A DNA stretch of 64,000 bases, taken from assembly GCF_008629685.1 (NCBI RefSeq), contig NZ_VWSF01000002.1, positions 419,102 to 483,101 on the forward strand, read 5' to 3'. Every line of letters begins with the position of its first letter. Positions within the stretch are counted from its first letter, which is position 1. Both the position numbers and the translations under genes were made by a program. The DNA comes from Adhaeribacter rhizoryzae. Lineage in GTDB: Bacteria; Bacteroidota; Bacteroidia; Cytophagales; Hymenobacteraceae. Below, one piece after another: positions 53,570 through 62,306 of the stretch. The notes under the pieces were generated by a model. The model saw only the letters and a list, made by a program, of their open reading frames with translations, ran no database searches and had not been told where the DNA came from.

Positions 53570-54073
53570 ATGGCTACCGAAAAGACAAAAGAAACCTTAT
53601 TCCGGGAAATTGAGCAAAAATTACAAGACCAAGGATTTATTATTGATAAACAAGACCAGACACGACCCTGGGGTGGATTTTTTGTGATAAACGAAGACCA
53701 GGCCCAGCAATTTGCCGATAACTACTTCGATGGTTTGTCGGTAGATACCTTGCGGATTTCCGGAAAGTTAAGTCCTAAAATATTAGTAGTAGCGCCCCAA
53801 AAACGCCTTTCGTGGCAATATCATTTCCGGCGGGCCGAAATCTGGAAAGTAATTCAGGGTACAGTAGGAGTGGCAACCAGCCAAACCGATGAACAAGGTG
53901 AAGTAAAAACCCACGAAGTTAGCTCCTTAATTACCCTGAAGCAAGGCGAGAGGCACCGGCTGGTAGGCCTGGCCGATTGGGGTGTTTTAGCCGAAATCTG
54001 GCAACATACCGATGCGGCCAATCCATCTGATGAAGAAGATATTGTGCGGGTGCAGGACGACTTTGGCCGGTAG
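53570..54073 (+). CDS. Cupin protein related to type II mannose-6-phosphate isomerase domain
   Basis: Seen: 167 aa with no signal peptide. P-W-G-G-F near 33-37 and a single cupin with H near 84 in W-Q-Y-H-F-R-R-A-E-I-W and G-E-R-H-R-L-V-G near 126-133. Known: this is the arrangement of the phosphomannose isomerase/GDP-mannose pyrophosphorylase cupin domain (PF01050), alone here. It could act on a sugar phosphate, but stand-alone versions are not well studied. Single gene, terminator downstream at 54235. Confidence 0.78.
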   Translation: MATEKTKETLFREIEQKLQDQGFIIDKQDQTRPWGGFFVINEDQAQQFADNYFDGLSVDTLRISGKLSPKILVVAPQKRLSWQYHFRRAEIWKVIQGTVGVATSQTDEQGEVKTHEVSSLITLKQGERHRLVGLADWGVLAEIWQHTDAANPSDEEDIVRVQDDFGR

Positions 54074-54234
54074 ACTTTAAAAGTAATAATAGCAGGGCTT
54101 TCTCAAATTAGTTTTTTAACCTGGTAAATCCTCCCCCTTGCCCCCTCCGAAGGAGTACTTTGGATAGTTTTGCGAAAGTCCTGAATAAATTATTTGGTTC
54201 CTGCTTAAGAAATTTAGGGCGGGTAAGGCCCGCA

Positions 54235-54278
54235 AAAACAACAAGACCAACTGCTATTAGCGTTGGCCTTGTTGTTTT
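54235..54278. terminator. Bidirectional terminator between convergent genes
   Basis: A 17-bp stem with one mismatch (54235-54251 with 54262-54278) between the cupin gene ending at 54073 and the esterase gene ending at 54293. Confidence 0.65.
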
Positions 54279-54292
54279 AGTAAAGGAATACT

Positions 54293-55693
54293 TTACTTAA
54301 TTGGCCAATCGTCGGTGCGGAAGCTAGAAGCTGGTAAGCCAGCTTTGTTAAATAAATTGGGTTCGGCGGTGTTGTTCCAGGCAAAGCGTACGGCCACCGG
54401 GTTTTTTACCGATTTTGCTTGTACTACTACTGTACTGCCCAATATTTTGGCCGTGGCTGGTACAAAATTTTGGTCGGCGCCGGCAATTTCGAAAAGGGTT
54501 AATGCTTTATCTTTCGCAACTAAACCCGGTTCTGTATGATCAAAAGAAATCCGGATTTTATTTCCTTCTACCTGCATACTTTTATACAGTGGTCCGGAAT
54601 AAATTATTTCTTTTTTACCATACGTATTATTTAAAGCCCAATTAGCCAACCGTTGGCCAACCGGTATTTTATTGCGGGGGTGAATATCTTTAATATTGCC
54701 GATATCGCTGATTACAACCATGCCGGTATTGGGTACGCTTAAGGTTTTGCGTTGGGCATCGCGCAACAACACGCCGTTTTGGTTATTGCCGTAGCTATAA
54801 GGTGCAATCTGCACATAGTAAAACGGAAACGCGTAACCCCACTCAGAACGCCAGTTTTGAATTAAGGCCGGCAGCAACTGTTCGTAATTTTGCGGATTGC
54901 TGGTATTCGATTCGCCTTGGTACCAAAGTGCACCGGCAATCCGGTACGGAATAAGCGGGGCAAGCATGGCGTTAAAAGCTTTGCCGGGTTTATTCGGTCC
55001 GTAGGGTTCTTCTTTTAATTTAGCGGCGGCTTCGGCCAGCGTTTTATTTTCAGTAATTGCTTTGGCATTGACCCAAATTTCGGCGGGCGTGCCGCCCCAA
55101 CTGCTATTTATCAGGCCAACGGGTGCTTTCAGGTTTTCGTGAATTTTTTGGCCGAAGAAATAACCCACCGCACTAAAATTGGGCATTGTTTCGGGTGTGC
55201 AAACTACCCACTGCGCCTCTACATCTAACTGGGGTCCGTCTGCGGACCGGCGGGGCACAGTAAAAAAACGAATAGACAGGTAATTGGCTTTCGCGATTTC
55301 CGGCTGTACGTTATCTACGCCGGCGCGGGTAGTCCATTCCATATTCGATTGGCCGGAGCATAGCCAAACTTCGCCCATTAAAATATCTTGCACTACAATG
55401 GTGTTGTAGCCTTTTACCGTTAGCGTATGTGGTCCGCCGGCGGCCGGCGTATTAATTTTAATTTGCCATTGTGCTAAATTATTGGCTTTAATTTTTACGG
55501 CATTTTTATCCCAACTGCCGGTTACTGTTACCTCCTCCCCGGGACTAGCCCAGCCCCAAATGGTTACTTCGGCATTTTGCTGCAGCACCATGTGGTCGGA
55601 GAAAATAGCCGGCAGTGCTACCGCGCTGGCTTTCTGGGAAACAACTAATATTGCTAGTAGTACAAAAAAGGAAAAGCGGGTAAATTTTTTCAT
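54293..55693 (-). CDS. Sialate O-acetylesterase family protein
   Basis: Seen: 466 aa from the ATG at 55693 (a start at 55735 would place 14 extra residues before the signal peptide). Signal peptide, a beta-sandwich inserted in the first 100 residues, then the SGNH-type catalytic start C-S-G-Q-S-N-M-E-W with Ser116, G-G-T-P-A-E near 220, and D-I-H-P-R-N near the C-terminal third, providing the catalytic Asp-x-His. Known: removes O-acetyl groups from sialic acids or other acetylated sugars. Together with the sialidase-like protein at 513 it supports acetylated glycan use, though the genes are far apart. Probably periplasmic. Confidence 0.93.
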   Translation of the reverse strand: MKKFTRFSFFVLLAILVVSQKASAVALPAIFSDHMVLQQNAEVTIWGWASPGEEVTVTGSWDKNAVKIKANNLAQWQIKINTPAAGGPHTLTVKGYNTIVVQDILMGEVWLCSGQSNMEWTTRAGVDNVQPEIAKANYLSIRFFTVPRRSADGPQLDVEAQWVVCTPETMPNFSAVGYFFGQKIHENLKAPVGLINSSWGGTPAEIWVNAKAITENKTLAEAAAKLKEEPYGPNKPGKAFNAMLAPLIPYRIAGALWYQGESNTSNPQNYEQLLPALIQNWRSEWGYAFPFYYVQIAPYSYGNNQNGVLLRDAQRKTLSVPNTGMVVISDIGNIKDIHPRNKIPVGQRLANWALNNTYGKKEIIYSGPLYKSMQVEGNKIRISFDHTEPGLVAKDKALTLFEIAGADQNFVPATAKILGSTVVVQAKSVKNPVAVRFAWNNTAEPNLFNKAGLPASSFRTDDWPIK

Positions 55694-55754
55694 GTAATAT
55701 TTTGGGTTGGTTAATGCAATAAATGCTCCGGACAAACTTAATCTTAAATATTAT

Positions 55755-56309
55755 TTAGCCCACCGGAAAAACCAGGATATGGTAATTATTTTCGTCGAAA
55801 GAAAATTGCCCAACTACTTCCATGCCTAAGTTGTGAGTATGAATATGTAAGGAATTTTGGTTCTGGGTGTGAATAAAGGCGACGCCGATATCGTATTTAC
55901 CACAAAGTAGTTTTTGGGTTTGCCCGAACATGCGGGATAGCAGGCCTTGGCCACGGTGGGGTTTGCTGACCAAAACCGGACCGTAATAAAAATAATTATA
56001 GGAGGTAAGCGGCTTATTCTGGTAATTTATTGCCGGAAATTTTTGAGCCATTGCTTGTATCAGGGGCGGGTAGTCCTGATGAGGTAATTTTGAGTTAATA
56101 ACAAAGCCCACTAATTGCTGCTGATAAATAGTAACCAGGCTGTTAGCTGATGTTACCATTTTACGCATGGCATTAAGCTCAAACCGGCCGGTCAGAAATC
56201 CATCACCGCGCTCTGGTGCCGAAAGCTTATCGTATACATAACAGTTCGCCAACGCGGTTATTTCGGCCAGATCAGATTCAGTTGCTTCTCTTATTAAATA
56301 TTCCTGCAT
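55755..56309 (-). CDS. GNAT-family N-acetyltransferase
   Basis: Seen: 184 aa. Motif A, the acetyl-CoA loop, is P-H-R-G-Q-G-L-L-S near 116-124, preceded by the usual beta strand (G-P-V-L-V-S). Known: these enzymes move acetyl groups from acetyl-CoA to amines; the substrate is not predictable. It lies 62 bp upstream of the sialate esterase gene on the same strand and may be co-transcribed. Confidence 0.88.
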   Translation of the reverse strand: MQEYLIREATESDLAEITALANCYVYDKLSAPERGDGFLTGRFELNAMRKMVTSANSLVTIYQQQLVGFVINSKLPHQDYPPLIQAMAQKFPAINYQNKPLTSYNYFYYGPVLVSKPHRGQGLLSRMFGQTQKLLCGKYDIGVAFIHTQNQNSLHIHTHNLGMEVVGQFSFDENNYHILVFPVG

Positions 56310-57169
56310 ATTATAGATTGAGTTTGCCGTTTACGTGCCGGCTTTTTGTTTAAGCGCTCTTAATATTTTACGCTTTTAATTTTAACGCTTAATTTAGTAA
56401 GCTAAATAAATAATTATTGGTTACAATATCGTGATGCTGTATAGCCTTACATATGTAATAAACACTATCGGCAACCGGATAAGCCACGCAAGGATTGCCA
56501 CTGTATGACGAAGCAGCATTATACCATTAAGGCTGTAAGTTTATTTAAAGGTATTTGGTAGCCGTCTTGTTTATATTTTTAGCCTAATAATCCTCTAGTT
56601 CTTACATCATTTCTTACTTATTAGCATCAAGCATTAAAAAGCTACCCTACAAAGTTACTTAAGGCACAAATAGCAGCGTGCTGTAATTATAATTTAGTTT
56701 TACAAAGTAGGTCTGGTTTAAAATAGGGGAGATGACTTTAGGAAGTAAAATACTTATAAGTGTATACAGAATATAATAAATTATTTATATATTTATAATA
56801 ACAAAGTTCTGAATCGAAGCTTTTTTGATTAAATAATAAAATTTATAAAGATATTGGTATATAAATTAAAAAGTATTGTATTGCACTCAAAGGTTGTTGT
56901 AATTTTTCTAATGTTTACATATAAACCTTGTTATTAATTCATTGTCCGGGGGAATATAGTAATAGTTATCTAAATTTTTTCTCATCCCTTGATTCTCTGA
57001 TTATACTCTATAAATTAGGACAATTTTTAATTGTTAAAATTACCCTTATATGAAACACGCTTGTTCTTAATTAACTATCCAAATTTTAGCTAACTCATTT
57101 AGTGTTAGCGTCTTGCTTTTATTTTTTTTATTAGTCAATTAAACAATTTTCCACCAAACCAAAACAATT
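56310..57169. other. Long AT-rich non-coding region before the second susC
   Basis: About 860 bp with no gene I can support, and very AT-rich from 56700 to 57060. It holds the GNAT promoter on the left and the susC leader on the right. It could contain a regulatory RNA, but no clear hairpin with T run was seen. Confidence 0.5.
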
Positions 57170-60100
57170 ATGAAACAACCTTTACTTAAAGGGTTCAAGT
57201 ATTTCTTAATACTGCACCTTTTTCTTCTGGCTGTGACCGGTGCCCAGGCACAAGGTCTCGCCGTAAAAGGGAGAGTCATTGCCGAAAACGGTGATGGCTT
57301 GCCCGGTGTAACTGTACTGGTGAAAGGTACCTCTAATGGTACTGCCACCGATGCCAATGGTAATTATGCCTTAAATCTGGCCAATACTTCCGGTACTTTA
57401 GTAGTGTCTTTTATTGGTTATCAAACGCAAGAAATTGCAGTAAACAATCGTACCACCATTAATATTACCTTAGCGCCAGATGCAAAAGCGCTGGAAGAAG
57501 TAGTAGTAGTAGGATACGGTGTACAGAAGAAAGAAACCGTAACTGGTTCGGTAGCTGCTGTAAAAGGTGCTGAACTGGTAAAATCTCCAACCGTTAACTT
57601 ATCTAACTCCTTAGCTGGTCGTTTGCCGGGTGTGGTTGCGGTAAACCGTAGCGGTGAGCCTGGTTACGATGGCTCTGCTATCCGGATTCGGGGTTCTAAT
57701 ACTTTAAATAATAACAGCGCCTTAGTTGTTATTGATGGTATTCCTGGCCGGGAAGGTGGCTTGGACCGTATTAATCCAAAAGATATCGAAAGTGTTTCGG
57801 TATTGAAAGATGCGGCCGCTGCTATTTACGGCTCCCGGGCTGCCAACGGCGTAATCCTGATTACTACCAAGCGTGGTAAAACCGGAAAGCCAACCCTTTC
57901 TTATGACTTCAATCAGGGTTTTTCGCAGCCAACTGTTATTCCGGACTTAACCAGTTCGGCTGAATATACCGGCATGCTGAACGATTTGAACGTGTATGAA
58001 TTGCCAGTTTCGGAGTGGGCTGCCGCTACCGAAGCTTATAAGAAAACTGGTACTTATACCCGGCCTAATGGTACAGTGCGTAATGCACCCTTTACCCCGA
58101 ATGATATAGAACTTTATCGCAATGGCACCGACCCTTGGCTGCACCCCAACACCGATTGGTATAAAGCTACTTTAAAAACCTGGTCGCCGCAGGCTCGCCA
58201 CAATTTACAGGTAACCGGTGGTACCGATAACCTGAAATATTTAGCTTCAATGGGCTACCAGAATCAGGATGGTTATTACAAAAATTCTGCTACCGGTTAC
58301 AAGCAGTACGATATTCGGGTTAACCTCGATGCTACTATAAACAAGTATATTAAAGCATCTATTGGTTTATTAGGCCGGGAAGAATTGCGTATGTTCCCAA
58401 CCCGCCCAGCCAGTGCTATATTCCGGATGCAGATGCGTGGTAAACCACAGGAACAAGCTTACTGGCCTAATGGTGTACCTGGTCCGGATATTGAAAACGG
58501 CGAAAACCCAGTTGTTATTACTACCGATTTAAGCGGTTATCAGCGGGATAAACGCGATTTCTTCCAAACAAACGGTGCCTTAGATATTTTAATACCTGGC
58601 GTAGAAGGCCTTAAATTTACCGGAACAGCCGCTATAGATAAGCGCATAGACAACGGTAAAACCTGGCAAATTCCCTGGACTTTGTACCAACGCGGCACTG
58701 GTGTTGATGCTAACGGTAATCCAAATCTGATAGCAACCAAGCGTGGCCCATCTGAACCCCGTTTAGACCAAAGCACTTCTAACAGATTAAATATTTTATT
58801 AGGCGGTGTTTTAAACTACGAACGCAAATTTGGCGAAAACCATGGCCTTACTTTATTAGCCGGTACTAACCGCGAAACCATTTCAGGCGATAATTTTAGT
58901 GCTTTCCGTCGTTACTTTATTTCTCCAGCCGTTGACCAGATATTTGCCGGTGGCGATTTAGAAAAGAATAACAATGGTGGTGCGTTTGAGCAAGCCCGTA
59001 TTAACTACTTTGGTCGGGTGGCTTATAACTTTAAAGAAAAATACTTACTGGAATTCCTGTGGCGCTACGATGGTTCCGATATTTTCCCGCAGGATACGCG
59101 TTACGGCTTCTTCCCAGGCGTTATGGGTGGTTGGGTAATTTCTGAAGAAAGTTTCTTTAAAAACAGTGTTCCGGCTATTAATTACCTGAAATTACGTGGT
59201 TCTTGGGGTCAGTTGGGTAACGACGACGTAGGTCGGTATGCTTACTTGTCTACTTTTGGTTTCCGGACTTACATCCTGAACAACGTAGAAACCAAAACTG
59301 TGTATGAAACCCGTATTCCGAATAATACCATTACCTGGGAAATTGCCAACAACTCCAACATTGGTTTAGAAGGCTCGGCATTTGATGGTCGTTTTAGCTT
59401 TGAGTTTGATGCGTTCTACAACAAACGGACCAATATCCTGGCTGCCAGATCTGCTTCTTTCCCGCAAAGTACTGGTATTACTGCTCCGCTAACCAATTTT
59501 GGCGAAGTATCTAATAAAGGTTTTGAATACAATATTGGTTACCAAAACCAGGTAGGCGAGTTTAAATATAATGTAAGTGTTAATGGTGGTTACGCCAGAA
59601 ACAAAATTATATTCCGCGATGAAGCACCTGGTGCACCTGACTGGCAACGTGCTACCGGTATGCCTATGAATACCTTCCTGACTTACCAGTACGACGGTGT
59701 ATTTAAAGATCAGGCCGAAATTGATGCTAACACAATTGATTACAAAGCCCTTGTTAACCAGCTTCGCCCTGGCGACATGAAGTACAAAGATATTGGTGGA
59801 CGCGATGCTGCCGGCAATTTTACAAGAGTGCCCGACGGAAAAATTACTCCTGATGATCAGGTTCGTACCGATGTAACCAATATTCCGCCGTTCCAGGGTG
59901 GCGTGGTTTTAGGTGGTTCTTTCAAAAACTTCGACTTATCTATCCTGTTCCAGGGTGCGGCCGGTGCTAAACAATACATCTACACCGGTGAAATGGGTAA
60001 CATTGGTAATTACCTGCAATACATCCACGATAACCGCTGGACAGTAGAGAATCCTAGCAGCGAACATCCGCGCATTACTAACCGTGGCGACCAGTATTAT

Positions 60101-60349
60101 TCATTTAATAACACTTATTGGCTGCGCGATACCGATTATATCCGGTTAAAAAACCTGGAATTAGGTTACACGCTTCCAGCTGCTTTATCTAGCCGGGCCG
60201 GGTTAAACAATTTACGGGTTTATGTTAATGGCCTTAATATTCTTACCTGGGATAAAATGAAAATTTACGATCCGGAGACCGACAATACCAACGGACAGTA
60301 TTATCCACAGTCTCGCATTTTGAGCGGCGGTGTATCGGTTACATTCTAA
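57170..60349 (+). CDS. SusC/RagA TonB-linked outer-membrane protein (second locus)
   Basis: Seen: 1,059 aa with a signal peptide ending near A-Q-A-Q (28), a carboxypeptidase-like regulatory domain at 30-105, E-E-V-V-V-V-G-Y-G at 109-117, plug (about 125-235) and barrel to the C-terminal Phe. It lacks the STN domain of the SusC at 19403 and has no sigma/anti-sigma genes beside it, so it must be controlled differently. Codons lean to T-ending GGT, GCT, GTT more than most genes here, which may reflect high expression. SusD follows after 21 bp. Confidence 0.96.
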   Translation: MKQPLLKGFKYFLILHLFLLAVTGAQAQGLAVKGRVIAENGDGLPGVTVLVKGTSNGTATDANGNYALNLANTSGTLVVSFIGYQTQEIAVNNRTTINITLAPDAKALEEVVVVGYGVQKKETVTGSVAAVKGAELVKSPTVNLSNSLAGRLPGVVAVNRSGEPGYDGSAIRIRGSNTLNNNSALVVIDGIPGREGGLDRINPKDIESVSVLKDAAAAIYGSRAANGVILITTKRGKTGKPTLSYDFNQGFSQPTVIPDLTSSAEYTGMLNDLNVYELPVSEWAAATEAYKKTGTYTRPNGTVRNAPFTPNDIELYRNGTDPWLHPNTDWYKATLKTWSPQARHNLQVTGGTDNLKYLASMGYQNQDGYYKNSATGYKQYDIRVNLDATINKYIKASIGLLGREELRMFPTRPASAIFRMQMRGKPQEQAYWPNGVPGPDIENGENPVVITTDLSGYQRDKRDFFQTNGALDILIPGVEGLKFTGTAAIDKRIDNGKTWQIPWTLYQRGTGVDANGNPNLIATKRGPSEPRLDQSTSNRLNILLGGVLNYERKFGENHGLTLLAGTNRETISGDNFSAFRRYFISPAVDQIFAGGDLEKNNNGGAFEQARINYFGRVAYNFKEKYLLEFLWRYDGSDIFPQDTRYGFFPGVMGGWVISEESFFKNSVPAINYLKLRGSWGQLGNDDVGRYAYLSTFGFRTYILNNVETKTVYETRIPNNTITWEIANNSNIGLEGSAFDGRFSFEFDAFYNKRTNILAARSASFPQSTGITAPLTNFGEVSNKGFEYNIGYQNQVGEFKYNVSVNGGYARNKIIFRDEAPGAPDWQRATGMPMNTFLTYQYDGVFKDQAEIDANTIDYKALVNQLRPGDMKYKDIGGRDAAGNFTRVPDGKITPDDQVRTDVTNIPPFQGGVVLGGSFKNFDLSILFQGAAGAKQYIYTGEMGNIGNYLQYIHDNRWTVENPSSEHPRITNRGDQYYSFNNTYWLRDTDYIRLKNLELGYTLPAALSSRAGLNNLRVYVNGLNILTWDKMKIYDPETDNTNGQYYPQSRILSGGVSVTF

Positions 60350-60370
60350 AATTTAATCAGATTAGAAATA

Positions 60371-62227
60371 ATGAATAAAATAAAAAATATTTGTTTTGCG
60401 GCCCTCATCGGATCTCTGATGGTTACGGGTTGTAACGACGATTTTGTTAATACGCAGCCATTAGACCAGGTGTCTGAAACTGCGGTTTGGTCGGATGCCG
60501 GTTTAACCGAAGCATTTGTATCGGAAATATATGCGGGAGTTGGTAACGGCGGTTTTGACGAAGAAATGCTGGCCTCTTACACCGATGAAGCTATTTTTAC
60601 GCACCCGGGCCGGGATATAACCACCATTACCGAATCCCGTTCGAACCCAGCCGCTCCAGGAAGGACAAACACGCCTATTCAATTCGCAAACTTATACCTT
60701 CGTATTCGGGCAGCTAACCTGGCTTTAGAAAACCTGCAAACGCCTAAGTTTAACGACCCTACTTTGGTAGATCGGTTAAAAGGAGAAGCTTTATTTTTGA
60801 GAGCTTACTATCACCACCAAGTGGTGCGCTACTACGGTGGTGCTGTAATCGTAGACCGGGTTTATAAGTTAGGTGAAGAAACCTATATGGCCAAGCGCAA
60901 TACCATGGAAGAGTGTATTAACTTTATTGTTAAAGACGCTGAAGAGGCCGCTAAGTTACTGGAAGGTAAAAACATGGTTGCAGGCCGGGCTTCAAAGGCA
61001 GCAGCATTAGCGCTTAAATCGCGTATGCTGCTTTACGCAGCCAGTGATTTATACGATGCCAATACGGCTAAAGCTAAATCCAGCGTTATGGCTGCTTACG
61101 CTCACCCCGAATTGTTAGCGATTGTTGGCGGAAGCCGTACCGAGCGGTGGCAAAAAGCTAAAGATGCTGCCAAAGCAGTGTTGGATTTACCAGGTTATGG
61201 TTATAAGTTAGACTTAACTGCACCAGAATCTAAGGAACAAGGAACCACCAATTATATGAATGTGGCTTTAGCCCGGAACGGTGGCGAAAGAGAACTGCTT
61301 TTTGCCCGTTATTTTATAAACTCCAAACAAGAAAATGGGGGTCGCCAAGGTTTATATAACGGACCAAATGGCTACAATAACTGGGCTGGTAACACACCTA
61401 TTCAGCACCTTATTGATGATTATGAAATGATGGATGGAACCAAGTTTAACTGGAGCAATCCAGCGCAAGCTTCAGCGCCTTATGATAACCGTGATCCACG
61501 TTTCTATTCAACTTTCCTGGTAGAAGGTTCACCTTGGAAAGTACGGCCATCAAATGCCGCAAAAGCTTTAGACCCGCTTAACCAAATCCAGACTGGTAGC
61601 TACGAGGTAATCCGCGGTGGAAAAAAAGAAATCCATTTTGGTTTGGATACCCGCAAGAGTTCTATTGAAGACTGGAACGGTAGTTATACTGGTTACTACA
61701 TGCGCAAATTTACCGATCCGAATCCGGCTATTGTGGACCAGAACACCTGGCAGCAAGTTCCCTGGCCGTTTTTCCGGTACACCGAGGCTTTGTTAAACTA
61801 TGTAGAAGCTTGTATTGAATTAGGTCAGGATGAAGAAGCCAAAACCTGGCTGAACAAAGTGCGTTTCCGGGCGGGTATGCCAGCCGTTACAGAAACCGGT
61901 GATGCCCTCCGTCAGCGTTACCGGAACGAGCGCCGGGTAGAAATGGTGTTTGAAGAGCAGCGTTACCACGATGCTCGCCGTTGGATGATTGCCCCAACTA
62001 CTTTAGCCCGTAAGGCGAATGGTATTACCATATTTGGTGCCTTAAAGCAGGGCAAAGAAGTTTCAATCTATAGATACGATCCTACCAGCTATAATTATTC
62101 TTATTCTGTGTTTGAAATTGACCCAGGAAAAGAAAACCGTGCCTGGAACGATAAAATGTATTGGTTACCTATTCATCGGGATGAAATGAATCGCAATACA
62201 GAACTGGTTCAAAACCCTGGTTACTAG
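60371..62227 (+). CDS. SusD/RagB lipoprotein (second locus)
   Basis: Seen: 618 aa with lipobox Cys21 and an N-terminal N-D-D-F-V-N-T-Q-P-L. TPR-like helices (R-L-K-G-E-A-L-F-L-R-A-Y-Y near 136-148) and the C-terminal R-Y-R-N-E-R-R-V-E-M-V-F-E-E-Q-R-Y-H-D-A-R-R-W pattern near 516 mark RagB/SusD. It is about 60 aa longer than the SusD at 22751. Partner of the SusC at 57170. A strong terminator follows. Confidence 0.96.
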   Translation: MNKIKNICFAALIGSLMVTGCNDDFVNTQPLDQVSETAVWSDAGLTEAFVSEIYAGVGNGGFDEEMLASYTDEAIFTHPGRDITTITESRSNPAAPGRTNTPIQFANLYLRIRAANLALENLQTPKFNDPTLVDRLKGEALFLRAYYHHQVVRYYGGAVIVDRVYKLGEETYMAKRNTMEECINFIVKDAEEAAKLLEGKNMVAGRASKAAALALKSRMLLYAASDLYDANTAKAKSSVMAAYAHPELLAIVGGSRTERWQKAKDAAKAVLDLPGYGYKLDLTAPESKEQGTTNYMNVALARNGGERELLFARYFINSKQENGGRQGLYNGPNGYNNWAGNTPIQHLIDDYEMMDGTKFNWSNPAQASAPYDNRDPRFYSTFLVEGSPWKVRPSNAAKALDPLNQIQTGSYEVIRGGKKEIHFGLDTRKSSIEDWNGSYTGYYMRKFTDPNPAIVDQNTWQQVPWPFFRYTEALLNYVEACIELGQDEEAKTWLNKVRFRAGMPAVTETGDALRQRYRNERRVEMVFEEQRYHDARRWMIAPTTLARKANGITIFGALKQGKEVSIYRYDPTSYNYSYSVFEIDPGKENRAWNDKMYWLPIHRDEMNRNTELVQNPGY

Positions 62228-62248
62228 TTTATGTTTTTAGTTTATTTA

Positions 62249-62286
62249 AAATCTATGCCGGTACCTACCGGCATAGATTTTTTTTT
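62249..62286 (+). terminator. Strong rho-independent terminator after susD (second locus)
   Basis: A 15-bp perfect stem (62249-62263 with 62266-62280) followed by TTTTTT at 62281-62286, only 20 bp before the next start codon. Confidence 0.88.
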
Positions 62287-62306
62287 ACATCGTTTTGCAA
62301 ATTAAC

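Noticed and set aside
54128..54165. C-rich/A-rich run before the 54235 hairpin as another copy of the 14465 repeat
   Set aside because: Similarity is limited to short runs of C; the 47-bp block is not matched.
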